64,000 bases of DNA from Clostridium pascui (GCF_016908015.1 NZ_JAFBDB010000008.1:62001-126000), one strand, 5' to 3'; shown: positions 46,054 through 55,913, counted from the stretch's first letter. Notes: generated by a model not told the origin, from the letters alone. Made by a program: numbers and translations.

Positions 46054-47243
46054 TGAGAATTCTCCTTTTCATAAACTATTTCACCATATCTTATAGTCTT
46101 TAATATTTCCCCATAAACACTCATTCCTTCAAAAGGTGTATTCTTACCCTTTGATTTGAATTTACTAGCATCTATAGTTACTTTTTTGTTTACATCTATT
46201 AAAACTAAATCTCCATCTTTTCCGATTTCTATTTCACCCTTATTTATTCCCATTATATTAGATGGATTTTTAGACATAATTTCCGATAGCTTATTTAAGC
46301 TTAATCCTTCCTCTTGCACAAGCCTTGTGTAACACACTGAAAACGCTGTTTCTATTCCTGAAATACCTGGGCTCCCTTTTAACTTATCCTCTATGGTATG
46401 CGGAGCATGATCTGTAGCTATAGCATCTACATATCCTTCCCTTATAGCGTTTACTATATAGTCCACATCTTCTTTAGATCTGATAGGTGGATTTACACTG
46501 TAATCTGAGCCCCATAGTGCTATATGATGAGGGGTTACCTCACAGGTTAATTTAGTTCCTTTATCCTTTGCTTCTTTAATATAATCAATTGATTCCTTTG
46601 TGCTTACATGGCAAAGATGCATTTTACACCCTGTATACTTGGATAATGTTATGTTCCTCCAAGTCATTAAATTTTCTGCCATCCTAGAATCTGTGGACGC
46701 TAGTGTTTCATCTTCAGAATGACAAAGCACTGTAAAACTATTTTCCTTTGCCTTTATCATTGCATTCATCATAACTTTGCTATTCAGTACATCTTTCCCA
46801 TCTTCTGAAATCATTCTAGCCTTGCTACCTAATTCATCTAACTTTGTTAATGTATTTCCATCAAAGTCTTTAGTTATAGAAGCTACTTGATGTATATCTA
46901 CTAGGCCCACTTCGCTACCCTTATCAAGCACATATTTTATAGTTTCTTTTGTGCTGCATACTGGATTTGTATTTGCCATAAGATTTACTGCAGTGTATCC
47001 GCCTCTTACCGCTGCCCTGCTTCCACTTAACATATCTTCTTTATGAGTAAATCCCGGATCCCTAAAGTGAGTGTGTAAATCTACAAAAGATGGCATCAGA
47101 AATTTTCCTGCTGCATCTATAGTTCTGCAGTCTTTAACCAGATCTGATCCTATTTCATATATAAGCCCATCTTTTATATAAACATCTCCTATAAAATCAC
47201 TCGTCCAATCTACAATCCTTGCTCCCTTAATTAAAAGTTCCAT
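46047..47243 (-). CDS. pyrC: Dihydroorotase
   Basis: This 398-residue amidohydrolase cyclises carbamoyl aspartate. Metal ligands are in DLHTHFRDPG near 57 (HxH), CHSEDE near 178, CHVSTKE near 215 and ATDHAPHT near 283. It is the second operon gene, one base after the pyrB stop and overlapping pyrF. Confidence 0.96.
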   Translation of the reverse strand: MELLIKGARIVDWTSDFIGDVYIKDGLIYEIGSDLVKDCRTIDAAGKFLMPSFVDLHTHFRDPGFTHKEDMLSGSRAAVRGGYTAVNLMANTNPVCSTKETIKYVLDKGSEVGLVDIHQVASITKDFDGNTLTKLDELGSKARMISEDGKDVLNSKVMMNAMIKAKENSFTVLCHSEDETLASTDSRMAENLMTWRNITLSKYTGCKMHLCHVSTKESIDYIKEAKDKGTKLTCEVTPHHIALWGSDYSVNPPIRSKEDVDYIVNAIREGYVDAIATDHAPHTIEDKLKGSPGISGIETAFSVCYTRLVQEEGLSLNKLSEIMSKNPSNIMGINKGEIEIGKDGDLVLIDVNKKVTIDASKFKSKGKNTPFEGMSVYGEILKTIRYGEIVYEKENSQC

Positions 47244-47244
47244 T

Positions 47245-48168
47245 CTATATTACCCCCAAAAGCTTTGATATTAGAGCCATTCTTACATACATTCCATATC
47301 TAGCCTGCTTAAAATATGTGGCTCTTTTATCTAAATCTATATCAGGATGTATTTCATTAACTCTTGGTAGAGGGTGAAGTATTAACATATCATCTTTAGC
47401 ATTTGTTAACTTTTCCTTAGTTAATATATAGCTATCTTTAAGTCTTAAGTATTCATCCTCACTATCGAATCTTTCCTTTTGTATTCTAGTCATATACAGT
47501 ATATCTAGATTATCTATGACTTCTTCTAAAGATTTAACTTCTTGAATTTCCATAGAATCATTTTTTAAAACTTCCTCTTTAATATAATCTGGAATTTTTA
47601 ATTCGTCAGGTGATATCAAAATAATTTTATTATTTGAATATCTTGATAAAGCCTTTATGAGAGAATGAACTGTTCTACCAAACTTCAAGTCTCCACAAAG
47701 CCCTACCGTAAGATTGGATAATCTTCCTTTTAAATTTTGAATAGTTGATAAATCTGTCAATGTTTGAGTAGGGTGTTGATTTGCTCCATCCCCTGCATTT
47801 ATTACAGGGACATCAGAGTATAGAGAAGCTCTCTCTGCAGAGCCTTCCTTAGGATGTCTTATCGCAATAATATCTGAATAACAAGATATAATTTTTATAG
47901 TATCTTCAAGACTTTCTCCCTTTGATACAGAAGTTGAATTAGGCTCTGAAAAACCTATAATTCTTCCCCCAAGTCTTAGCATTGCTGCTTCAAAACTTAA
48001 TCTTGTCCTTGTGCTTGGTTCATAGAATAGTGCAGCAAGTATTTTGCCACTACATAGATTTGAATACCTCTCTGGATTTTTTTCCATATCTTGAGCTAAT
48101 ACTAAAATTTCATTTATTTCATCTGTTGAAAAGTCAGTTGGGTCAATTAAATTTCTTACCTTTATCAT
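47245..48168 (-). CDS. pyrB: Aspartate carbamoyltransferase catalytic subunit
   Basis: This enzyme joins carbamoyl phosphate and aspartate. The carbamoyl-phosphate loop is [12 protein letters not shown] near 53, with HPTQTLTDL near 133 and HPLPRVNEI near 265. The frame opens at 48195 but GGAGGAG is placed for the ATG at 48168, giving [10 protein letters not shown] (307 residues). It is the first operon gene behind a PyrR-type attenuator. No pyrI regulatory gene follows, unlike in many clostridia. Confidence 0.96.
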   Translation of the reverse strand: MIKVRNLIDPTDFSTDEINEILVLAQDMEKNPERYSNLCSGKILAALFYEPSTRTRLSFEAAMLRLGGRIIGFSEPNSTSVSKGESLEDTIKIISCYSDIIAIRHPKEGSAERASLYSDVPVINAGDGANQHPTQTLTDLSTIQNLKGRLSNLTVGLCGDLKFGRTVHSLIKALSRYSNNKIILISPDELKIPDYIKEEVLKNDSMEIQEVKSLEEVIDNLDILYMTRIQKERFDSEDEYLRLKDSYILTKEKLTNAKDDMLILHPLPRVNEIHPDIDLDKRATYFKQARYGMYVRMALISKLLGVI

Positions 48169-48212
48169 TATTAATCTCCTCCTTTTTAGTATCACAGTAC
48201 TATCTTAAAGGC

Positions 48213-48340
48213 ATAAAAAAACCTTCCTTTTATCAAAAGGAAGGCATAATCTCGCACCTAGTATAAAATCAATTTAGTATATCGCTTAAGGCTGATTTTA
48301 TACGTACTAATTACCATTCCTTTCAGGTCTCACAGGACCT
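48213..48340 (-). promoter_or_regulatory. PyrR-dependent attenuator of the pyr operon
   Basis: The leader RNA (minus strand) has the PyrR-binding hairpin AGGTCCTGTGAGACCT (48325-48340), close to the consensus ARUCCNGNGAGGYU. An antiterminator-type hairpin GTATAAAATCA/TGATTTTATAC follows near 48261-48303. The intrinsic terminator CCTTCCTTTT/AAAAGGAAGG (48222-48244) ends in TTTTTTT. UMP-loaded PyrR would favour termination. pyrR itself is not in this window. Confidence 0.88.
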
Positions 48341-48376
48341 TTCTTAAAGGAAAATATTTATATTCTCTTTGTAAAA

Positions 48377-48405
48377 AGAGTACCACTTGTCTCACTAAAA
48401 GTCAA
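48377..48405 (-). promoter_or_regulatory. Promoter of the pyr operon
   Basis: TTGACT, a 17-base spacer and TACTCT on the minus strand, upstream of the PyrR leader. Confidence 0.7.
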
Positions 48406-48414
48406 GTGTATTTT

Positions 48415-49350
48415 CTATCTTTCTTCTCTAAAATATGATACTCCGAGACCTTTTGGGGGTAAACTATTAATCGACTTTTTAGCAGAAACCACTACCATAG
48501 CAACTATAGTAATCACATATGGCATCATGTCTATTATATATTGAGAAACATTTACATTTAGTCCCTGCATTCTGAAGCCTACTATATCTAATGCCCCAAA
48601 TACATATGCACCTATTAACGCCTTATATGGATTCCAGGACACAAATATAACTAAAGCTACAGCTATCCATCCTCTTCCTGCAGTTATTCCTTCCTGCCAA
48701 GCTGGTACATATACCAATGATAAATAAGCACCTCCAAGCCCGCATAAAGCTCCTCCTATAAGAATATGGATATATTTATATAAGTTTATATTTATTCCCG
48801 CTGCATCAGCAGACTTTGGATTTTCCCCTACAGCTCTTAAATTTAATCCTTTCGAAGTACAATACATATATATTCCCATTGTAACCGCTAATATATATCC
48901 TAAATACACAAATGAATCCTGTCTAAAAAATATTTCACCTAGAAATGGAATATGCCCTAGTATGGGAACAAATACAGGTTTAAAGAAATCTTTTATAGCA
49001 TCAGGTGCTACTTGACCTATTAAGCTTTTTCCTACCATACTCGAAAATCCCGTCCCAAATATGGTTAGCGTAAGACCTGATACTACTTGATTTGCCCTTA
49101 AGGATACTGTTAAAAATGAATATATAAGCGCTCCTAAAGCTCCTGCTAGCATTGCGCCTATCATTGCAATTATAGGATTTTGTGTTTTAATTCCAACCAT
49201 AAATCCTATAACCGCTCCCATTAGCATCATACCTTCTACTCCAAGGTTTAAGTTTCCAGATTTCTCTGAAATAAGTTCTCCTAAAGTTGCAAATAAGAGT
49301 GGCGTTCCAGCTACTATGGAAGCCTGAAGTAAAGAAGTTATCATATCCAT
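48415..49350 (-). CDS. Nucleoside ABC transporter permease 2
   Basis: This 311-residue inner-membrane permease (BPD_transp_2 type, YufQ/NupQ-like) has about nine hydrophobic segments and the conserved LGVEGMMLMGAVIGF near 37. RAVGENPKSADAAGINI near 172 is typical of nucleoside/guanosine importers of this group. It is the last gene of the xpt-nucleoside transporter operon, one base after the other permease. The pyr promoter begins inside its 3' end region. Confidence 0.9.
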   Translation of the reverse strand: MDMITSLLQASIVAGTPLLFATLGELISEKSGNLNLGVEGMMLMGAVIGFMVGIKTQNPIIAMIGAMLAGALGALIYSFLTVSLRANQVVSGLTLTIFGTGFSSMVGKSLIGQVAPDAIKDFFKPVFVPILGHIPFLGEIFFRQDSFVYLGYILAVTMGIYMYCTSKGLNLRAVGENPKSADAAGININLYKYIHILIGGALCGLGGAYLSLVYVPAWQEGITAGRGWIAVALVIFVSWNPYKALIGAYVFGALDIVGFRMQGLNVNVSQYIIDMMPYVITIVAMVVVSAKKSINSLPPKGLGVSYFREER

Positions 49351-49351
49351 A

Positions 49352-50425
49352 TTAAGCTGCCTCCTTAAGTGCTTTCGCTGTATTTTTTCTCAACACCTTA
49401 TACTTTATAAAGAATTCACTTCCTAATACAAAGAAAAGTATGGTTGATTGTAATATTAATGCTGCAGCCTCAGGTATTCCGAAAGCTGTTTGTATAAATG
49501 CTCCTCCCTCTAAAAGAGCCGCAAATAATACTCCAACGATTAGTATAACTGGTGCTTTTAAAGCGGAAAGCCAAGCTACTATTATAGCAGTGTATCCAAC
49601 TCCCCCTGATACTTCCACGGATAAAGTGCCACTCACTGCAGAAGCTTGAATCATACCTGTAAGTCCGCATAATCCTCCACTTAAAAGCATTGCTACAATA
49701 AGCGTTCGTTTTATATTGATTCCTGCATAAATAGCTGTCTTTTCACTTTCTCCAAGAACTGATATTTCATAACCTTTTTTAGTATAATTTATAAATATAT
49801 GCACAGCTATAATAAGTATTAAAGCTATAATCCATCCTAAATGCACTCCCATAACCTCAGGAAGAGTTGCATTATCACTAAAGCTAGCTATCTTCGGAAA
49901 TCCTTGAGCTTTAGGATCCTTCCATGGTCCATACTGGAGATAAGTAACAAACTTTAAAGCTATATAATTCATCATGAGAGTTACTATTGTTTCATTGGTA
50001 TTAAATTTAAACTTCAGAATCGAAGGAATATATGCCCATATTGCTCCACCTACCATACCTGCTATGGCCATAATAGTTAATAATAAAAACTTATTCATAT
50101 CAGAAAAATTTAACGCAAAATAGGATGAAAAGAGGGCTCCCATAACTATTTGACCTTCTCCTCCAATATTCCAAAACTGCATTTTAAATGCTATAGAAAC
50201 TCCAAGAGCAGTCACTATAAGAGGAATAGCTTTTACTATGGTTTCCTTCGTACTATATAAAGAGCCAAATGCTCCTTTTACCATTGCTCCATATACTTCA
50301 ATAGGATTTAATGCTAAAATACTTATAAATGCAGCTACTACTAAAAAGGCTAATATTATGGAAATACATCTTATGAGTATACTTCTTTTAGTTGTAATTT
50401 CTTCTACCTTAATTATTTTAAACAA
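49352..50425 (-). CDS. Nucleoside ABC transporter permease 1
   Basis: This 357-residue permease (YufP/NupP-like) has about nine hydrophobic segments, with NIGGEGQIVMGALFSS near 86 and VLGESEKTAIYAGINI near 226. Its start overlaps the ATPase gene by eight bases. It forms the membrane channel with permease 2. Confidence 0.9.
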   Translation of the reverse strand: MFKIIKVEEITTKRSILIRCISIILAFLVVAAFISILALNPIEVYGAMVKGAFGSLYSTKETIVKAIPLIVTALGVSIAFKMQFWNIGGEGQIVMGALFSSYFALNFSDMNKFLLLTIMAIAGMVGGAIWAYIPSILKFKFNTNETIVTLMMNYIALKFVTYLQYGPWKDPKAQGFPKIASFSDNATLPEVMGVHLGWIIALILIIAVHIFINYTKKGYEISVLGESEKTAIYAGINIKRTLIVAMLLSGGLCGLTGMIQASAVSGTLSVEVSGGVGYTAIIVAWLSALKAPVILIVGVLFAALLEGGAFIQTAFGIPEAAALILQSTILFFVLGSEFFIKYKVLRKNTAKALKEAA

Positions 50426-51959
50426 CTTCGTATTCCTCGCCTTCTATTTTATTTCCAGCCATTAGATATCCTATCTTTTCTCTTGTAGCTTCTCTACCCT
50501 TCAATTCCCCTGTAACTTCTCCATTACAAAGTACAATGATTCTATCACATAAGTTTATAAGAACATCTATATCTTCACCTACATATAACGTAGATACTCC
50601 GCTCTTCTTTTGTTCATCAATTAAGTTATATATGGTATAACATGTATTTATGTCAAGTCCTCTAACTGGATAAGCCATTATTAGAAGTTTTGGTTTTAAA
50701 TCTAGTTCTCTTCCTAAAAGTATCTTTTGAATATTTCCTCCAGAAAGATTTTTTACCGGATAATATATACTAGGAGTTTTTATATCAAAATGTTTTTTTA
50801 TATTAATCGCCTTTTCTTCAGCTTCTTTCTTTCTAAGTAAAAATCCCTTTTGCTTGTGATAAGATTTTAAGAGAAGGTTATTTACTATATCCATTGAACC
50901 TATGAGGCCCATTCCAAGTCTATCCTCTGGTACAAAGCTCATGCTTATACCCTTTTTAATAATGTCTCTCGGTGAAAGTCCAACTATATTTTCACCTTCC
51001 ATAGTTATTTCTCCAGATTCTATGGGGTATATCCCAGATATTGCTTCACATATTTCCTTTTGGCCGCTTCCTGCTACTCCTGCAATTCCAACTACTTCTC
51101 CCTTTTTAATATTGAATGTTATTCCCTTTACCGCTTTAGCTTTTTCTTCATTTAAAACTACTAGATCTTTTACACTTAAAAGTTCTTCTTTGAAACTTAT
51201 ATCAGCTCTTTTTATGGATAGATTTAATGCTTTTCCGACCATAAGCTCTGCCAATATTTTAGGAGAAGCTTCTTTTATATCAATAGTCGATATTGTTTCC
51301 CCTTTTCTCAAAACAGTTACCTTATCACATATTTCCATAACCTCATCCATTTTATGGGATATAAAAATTACAGCACAATTATTTTCTCTCATTCTGTTTA
51401 TTATTTTAAATAACTTACTTACCTCTTGAGGGGTAAAAACTGTAGTTGGTTCATCAAATATAAGTATATCTGCTCCCCTGTATAAGACCTTAATTATTTC
51501 TACTATTTGTTTTTCTCCTACAGACATGTCCTTTATTAATTTATCTAATGAAATATCTATTCCAAACCTATCGCATATTTCATTTATTTTATTTAATGCC
51601 GCCCCTTTATTTATAAAAAAGCTATTTTTTTGTCCTATTATTATGTTCTGAAATACCGTCATGTTGTCTACTAATTTAAAATGTTGATATATCATTCCTA
51701 TTCCATTGTTTATAGAATCCTTAGGAGATGAAAAAAATGTATCTTTGCCATGTACATAAATGCTTCCGCTGTCTGGAGTATAAACCCCAGACAGCATATT
51801 CATTAAAGTACTTTTTCCTGCTCCATTTTCCCCTAAAAGAGCATGAACTTCTCCGCCATGAACTTTAAAGTTTATATTTTTATTTGCTATGACTTTTCCG
51901 AAACTTTTATTTATATCCTTCATAACTATATATGGAACAGTTTTATTCATAATCATCAC
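50418..51959 (-). CDS. Nucleoside ABC transporter, double ATPase subunit
   Basis: This 513-residue tandem ABC ATPase (YufO/NupO type) has a canonical first domain: Walker A GENGAGKST near 44, signature MSVGEKQ and Walker B DEPTTVF. The second domain has a degenerate Walker A (GVAGSGQKE), signature LSGGNIQ, and MAYPVRGLD in place of the usual Walker B. Such asymmetry is normal for this family. It lies between the lipoprotein and permease genes. Confidence 0.92.
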   Translation of the reverse strand: MMIMNKTVPYIVMKDINKSFGKVIANKNINFKVHGGEVHALLGENGAGKSTLMNMLSGVYTPDSGSIYVHGKDTFFSSPKDSINNGIGMIYQHFKLVDNMTVFQNIIIGQKNSFFINKGAALNKINEICDRFGIDISLDKLIKDMSVGEKQIVEIIKVLYRGADILIFDEPTTVFTPQEVSKLFKIINRMRENNCAVIFISHKMDEVMEICDKVTVLRKGETISTIDIKEASPKILAELMVGKALNLSIKRADISFKEELLSVKDLVVLNEEKAKAVKGITFNIKKGEVVGIAGVAGSGQKEICEAISGIYPIESGEITMEGENIVGLSPRDIIKKGISMSFVPEDRLGMGLIGSMDIVNNLLLKSYHKQKGFLLRKKEAEEKAINIKKHFDIKTPSIYYPVKNLSGGNIQKILLGRELDLKPKLLIMAYPVRGLDINTCYTIYNLIDEQKKSGVSTLYVGEDIDVLINLCDRIIVLCNGEVTGELKGREATREKIGYLMAGNKIEGEEYEVV

Positions 51960-51971
51960 CTATACTTTTAT

Positions 51972-53090
51972 TTATTTTGCTAGTTGACCTTTTACACCTT
52001 CTACAAACCAATTAAAGCTTAATAATTCCTCATCTGTCATAATCTTGTCTTTTTCAACTTTTATATTTCCATTTTGATCCTTTATTGGTCCTACAAATAT
52101 TTTATTCTTTCCGTCCATTATTTCCTTCTGAGCCTTTTCAACTGCTTCCTTCGCTCCAGCTGGTGCATTTTCAGTTAATGGGGCAAGTGATACCATACCT
52201 GTTTCAAGGCCTCCCCAAACATTTTGTGATTTCCATGTTCCTTCTTTAATTGCCTTTACTTGTTCAACATAATATGGTCCCCAGTTCCATATAGGTGCTG
52301 TCATATATGCTTTTGGAGCCTTATCTTTCATATCTGTGTTATATCCTATAGAAAATGCTCCTTTTTCTTCTGCTGCTTGCTGTGGTCCTGCTGTATCTTG
52401 GTGTTGAGTTATTACATCTGATCCTTCTGCAAGTAATGCCTTAGCTGCTTCCTTTTCCTTTGCTGGATCATACCAAGTATTTGTCCATTTAACGGAAACC
52501 TCTGCATTTGGATTAACTGACTTTACTCCTAGTGTAAATGCATTTATACCTCTTACAACCTCTGGGATTGGGAATGCCCCTACATATCCTATTTTGTTTG
52601 TTTTTGTTTTCATTCCAGCAACTATACCTGAAAGATATCTTGCCTGATATATTCTTCCAAAGTAATTAGCCATATTTTCTGATGATTTGTATCCTGATGC
52701 ATGTAAAAATTTAATATCCTTATGTTTTTGAGCTTCTTTTTCCATTCCATCCATAAACCCAAAGCTTGTACCGATTATTACGTTGCATCCTTGATTTATC
52801 ATATCTTCTACAACCTTCTGTACCTCAGCAGTATCTTCTTTAACAGATTCTTTATAAATAGTTGGAACCTTTAACTCTTTTTCTAAATACTTTCTGCCTT
52901 CATCATGAGAATATGTCCATCCGCCGTCTCCAACAGGTCCTACATATATAAATCCTACCTTTGTTTCCTTTTTGTCTGATGCAGCATTTTGAGTACTTGA
53001 TTCTTTTTTGTTGCTACCGCACCCTGTTAAAGCTAAACCAATACACATTACAGATGCCAATAATAAAGATGTTATTTTAAACTTTTTCAT
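51972..53090 (-). CDS. BMP-family nucleoside-binding lipoprotein
   Basis: This 372-residue lipoprotein has lipobox ALTGC near 24. The BMP/PnrA-type fold begins KVGFIYVGPVGDGGWTYSHD near 46 and includes NYFGRIYQARYLSGIVAG and SIGYNTDMKD. The fold binds purine nucleosides in characterised members. It lies 65 bases after xpt under the same guanine riboswitch, which supports purine nucleoside uptake. Confidence 0.93.
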   Translation of the reverse strand: MKKFKITSLLLASVMCIGLALTGCGSNKKESSTQNAASDKKETKVGFIYVGPVGDGGWTYSHDEGRKYLEKELKVPTIYKESVKEDTAEVQKVVEDMINQGCNVIIGTSFGFMDGMEKEAQKHKDIKFLHASGYKSSENMANYFGRIYQARYLSGIVAGMKTKTNKIGYVGAFPIPEVVRGINAFTLGVKSVNPNAEVSVKWTNTWYDPAKEKEAAKALLAEGSDVITQHQDTAGPQQAAEEKGAFSIGYNTDMKDKAPKAYMTAPIWNWGPYYVEQVKAIKEGTWKSQNVWGGLETGMVSLAPLTENAPAGAKEAVEKAQKEIMDGKNKIFVGPIKDQNGNIKVEKDKIMTDEELLSFNWFVEGVKGQLAK

Positions 53091-53155
53091 CTTAGTGTTC
53101 CCCCTTGTATAAATTTTATATTAAAATTTTATTTAGAATCAAAATTTAAAGCTTA

Positions 53156-53752
53156 CTATTCTTCACTAAATACAACTTTTCCATCTTCTAACGCTTCAAC
53201 TATTGCTAGAGATTCTAATTGTATTCCCTTACTCAATATCTCTTCTCTTCCTTGTTGAAACTTCTTTTCTATTGCTATACCTATTCCTTCTACAGCTGCT
53301 CCTGCTTGTTCACATAAACTAATAAGTCCTGCTGAAGCGCTTCCCATAGCTAAAAAATCATCTATTATGAGCACTTTATCGTTTTTGCACAGATAATTCT
53401 TAGAAACTCTTATCTTATAATCCTTGTTTTTTGTAAAAGAATATACATCTGCTTCATAAACACTTGTATCCATATTGGTACCTGAATATTTTTTTGCAAA
53501 TACTACTGGTACATTATCAAAATATTGAGCTACTATACATGCGATACCTATTCCAGAGGTCTCTAAAGTCATTATTTTATTTATATCTTTATCCTTAAAT
53601 CTTTCCTTAAACTCTTGTCCCATCCAATTGAACAATTCTACATCAATTTGATGATTTAAGAAATTATCAACTTTTAATATTCTATTTTCTATAACCCTAC
53701 CTTCTTGGATAATTTTATCTACTAACTTATTCATCTTTTCATTCCTCTCCAT
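53156..53752 (-). CDS. xpt: Xanthine phosphoribosyltransferase
   Basis: This 198-residue purine salvage enzyme makes XMP from xanthine and PRPP. The PRPP-binding loop is VLIIDDFLAMGSAS near 128. The N-terminal EGRVIENRILKVDNFLNHQID is typical of Xpt, and LETSGIGIACIVA near 63 is the purine loop. It is the first gene after the guanine riboswitch and leads the nucleoside transporter operon. Confidence 0.95.
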   Translation of the reverse strand: MERNEKMNKLVDKIIQEGRVIENRILKVDNFLNHQIDVELFNWMGQEFKERFKDKDINKIMTLETSGIGIACIVAQYFDNVPVVFAKKYSGTNMDTSVYEADVYSFTKNKDYKIRVSKNYLCKNDKVLIIDDFLAMGSASAGLISLCEQAGAAVEGIGIAIEKKFQQGREEILSKGIQLESLAIVEALEDGKVVFSEE

Positions 53753-53812
53753 ATATGATTTATTAATAAATCCATATGCTTCAATCTATTTTAAGCATTT
53801 ACTATAAAAAAT

Positions 53813-53956
53813 AAAAACCCCCAAAAATTTGGGAGTTTAAAAAGCTAATTGTATTAGAAAACAACAATATTAGCTCAATAAACACCCATAGCCCAGCAAT
53901 TTACGGTTGCCTGGTAGAGACACTTAGACCCTATTTCTAAGTATATATGAGTGCGA
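53813..53956 (-). promoter_or_regulatory. Purine (guanine-type) riboswitch with terminator
   Basis: On the minus strand the aptamer (53881-53956) has P1 CACTCAT/ATGGGTG and the conserved core TCTACC...CCGTAAAT...GGGCTATGGG. The base before TATGGG is C, the guanine/hypoxanthine specificity position; adenine switches have U. A downstream terminator hairpin AAACTCCCAAA/TTTGGGGGTTT (53815-53838) ends in TTTTTA. Guanine would therefore switch off xpt and the nucleoside transporter. Confidence 0.95.
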
Positions 53957-54007
53957 ATATTTTATTTTAATTTAAGTTTAATGTTCGTTAATTACTTTGT
54001 TAAAAAT

Positions 54008-54036
54008 ATAATACAATACTTCTTAATAAAAATCAA
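54008..54036 (-). promoter_or_regulatory. Promoter of the xpt operon
   Basis: TTGATT, a 17-base spacer and TATTAT on the minus strand, about 50 bases before the aptamer. Confidence 0.75.
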
Positions 54037-54099
54037 GCATTACTTGCATGATTTCGCTATAAATCAGCAAATTTCACTTTTCTAAGTATTTTATTATTA

Positions 54100-54150
54100 A
54101 TATAAAGATGGCACAATCATCACTTTGTGATGATTGTGCCATCTTTATAT
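54100..54150 (-). terminator. 24-bp perfect hairpin after the symporter gene
   Basis: Arms 54100-54123 and 54127-54150 pair perfectly with a 3-base loop. T-runs are interrupted. It ends the symporter gene and isolates the riboswitch promoter. Confidence 0.75.
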
Positions 54151-55421
54151 TAAGCTACTTCTTTAATTTTATCCATATCATTAAATACTTCTAAATCAAT
54201 TTCATTTTCAGACTTGGCTACAATTAATGTACCAACAGCATCCCCAGTAATATTTACTGCAGTTCTTGCCATATCTACAAGTCTATCTATACTTAACACT
54301 AAAGCCACTCCCTCTAGCGGAAGTCCTACTTGTTGAAGTACCATAGAAAGCATTACTACTCCAGAGCTTGGAACTCCTGCTGTTCCGATGGAAGCTAATG
54401 TTGCAGTCAGGATTATCATTAGCTGTTGTTGCACACTTAAGTCTATTCCATACATTTGAGCAATAAACAATGCTGCCACACCCTGCATTATTGAAGTTCC
54501 ATCCATATTTACAGTAGATCCAAATGGAATTGTAAAACTTGCTACAGGTTTTGAAATACCTAGTTTCTTTTCACATGTATCTAAATTCATTGGTATAGTA
54601 GCATTACTACTAGAAGTACTTAAAGCCAATACCATAACTGGCCAAAACTTCTTAAAGAATTTAACAGGACTTAACCCACCTAAAACCTTTAAGGCTCCTC
54701 CATATACCACAACTACATGTACTATCATTACAAATAAGCATGCAAAAAAATATTTTAAAAGCGGTAATAGAACTTTTATTCCTTGGCTAGCTACTACACT
54801 AGAAATAAGTGCAAATACTCCATAAGGAGCCAATGTCATAATTAATCCTATCATTTTTAATAATACTTCATTTATTTGATTTAAAATATTAACAAGGGGC
54901 TTTACTGGATTTCCTATGATATTAACAGCTATACCAAATACAATAGAGAACACTATTATTTGAAGCATGTCCCCTTTTACCATAGCTTCTACTGGATTAG
55001 TAGGAACCATATTTACAAGTATATCCATAATAAAAGGTGGAGCAGCACTTTTTATTTCACTACTTCCGGCGGTTAAAGCTACTCCAAGGCCTGGCTTTAG
55101 CAAATTAGCAAAAAATAAAGCTATTGTTACTCCTATAGATGTAGTTAACATATAGTAGGAAAATATCTTCCCTCCAACTCTACCCAGCTTACCCATATCG
55201 CTTATGCTAGTTACTCCACATATTAAAGAAAACATAACCAAAGGAACTACTAGCATTTTAATAGCCCTTAAGAAAACATTTCCTACAGGTTTTAATATCC
55301 ACATATTTAAAACTAATTTAACTTGATCTGAGAAAGCAAAATTAGATATTATTCCAAAGACAATACCCATAATTAATGCAATTAATATCTTAGTTGTATT
55401 AGACATTTTTTTAATTTGCAA
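54150..55421 (-). CDS. DAACS-family dicarboxylate/amino acid:cation symporter
   Basis: This 423-residue GltP/DctA-type symporter has the re-entrant-loop serine motif ALSTSSSNATIPMN near 270 and the NMDGT motif (STVNMDGTSIM) near 305. The second hairpin ASIGTAGVPSSG is near 347. It imports glutamate, aspartate or C4-dicarboxylates with Na+ or H+; the NMDGT motif fits that group. Single-gene unit with its own promoter and hairpin. Confidence 0.94.
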   Translation of the reverse strand: MQIKKMSNTTKILIALIMGIVFGIISNFAFSDQVKLVLNMWILKPVGNVFLRAIKMLVVPLVMFSLICGVTSISDMGKLGRVGGKIFSYYMLTTSIGVTIALFFANLLKPGLGVALTAGSSEIKSAAPPFIMDILVNMVPTNPVEAMVKGDMLQIIVFSIVFGIAVNIIGNPVKPLVNILNQINEVLLKMIGLIMTLAPYGVFALISSVVASQGIKVLLPLLKYFFACLFVMIVHVVVVYGGALKVLGGLSPVKFFKKFWPVMVLALSTSSSNATIPMNLDTCEKKLGISKPVASFTIPFGSTVNMDGTSIMQGVAALFIAQMYGIDLSVQQQLMIILTATLASIGTAGVPSSGVVMLSMVLQQVGLPLEGVALVLSIDRLVDMARTAVNITGDAVGTLIVAKSENEIDLEVFNDMDKIKEVA

Positions 55422-55475
55422 TTTTCATCAACCTCCTGATACATTACTTAGCATAATATTTCATTTACCATGTAT

Positions 55476-55504
55476 ATAATAACAAAAACCGACAATTATC
55501 GCAA
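55476..55504 (-). promoter_or_regulatory. Promoter of the symporter gene
   Basis: TTGCGA, a 17-base spacer and TATTAT on the minus strand. Confidence 0.6.
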
Positions 55505-55605
55505 TAAATAATTTTCTCCAATGTATTTTTCGCAATATTCAAAATCACATATGATAGTTTGAATACATTTTTCTTTCATTTGAGATTATATATTATAAAA
55601 TAAAA

Positions 55606-55632
55606 AGACTATTAGCATATAACTAATAGTCT
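55606..55632 (-). terminator. Terminator of the 55650-55913 gene
   Basis: 10-bp stem AGACTATTAG/CTAATAGTCT with TTTTTATTTT tail on the minus strand. Confidence 0.88.
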
Positions 55633-55649
55633 CCAATTGCTTTTTATAA

Positions 55650-55913
55650 TTAACAAATACTTATACTTAACTCTTTATTATAGTTTATGTTTTCTTTTGC
55701 TAGAATTCTTCCTTTTTCAGTTAAATATACAACCTTATAGGAATTCTCTTCTCCTACCATTATATATCCTTTTCTTTTTAAAATAGCTATGTTGAAATCA
55801 GATATAACATTATCAGATAAGGTCATTTTATTTTCTGAAATATTATAAAGATTTATTAGAAAATTTATTCTATCAGATATCTCCTTTAAAAAAAGTGATG
55901 TATACGCCTTCAT
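55650..55913 (-). CDS. Small winged-helix-like protein, unknown function
   Basis: This protein has about 87 residues. The frame runs back to a TTG at 55937, but an AAGGTTGGTGA stretch favours the ATG at 55913 (MKAYTSLFLKEIS). The sequence NVISDFNIAILKRKGYIMVG followed by YKVVYLTEKGRILAKEN looks like a winged-helix fold (recognition helix plus wing). It could be a small regulator. It has its own terminator. Confidence 0.6.
   Translation of the reverse strand: MKAYTSLFLKEISDRINFLINLYNISENKMTLSDNVISDFNIAILKRKGYIMVGEENSYKVVYLTEKGRILAKENINYNKELSISIC

Noticed and set aside
48415-49350. Assignment of the BMP transporter to sugars (ribose type).
   Set aside because: The BMP-type binding protein and guanine riboswitch with xpt point to purine nucleosides.
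50700-51200. Second ATPase half of the nucleoside transporter has a degenerate Walker A and Walker B.
   Set aside because: Asymmetric tandem ATPases of this family normally have one degenerate site.
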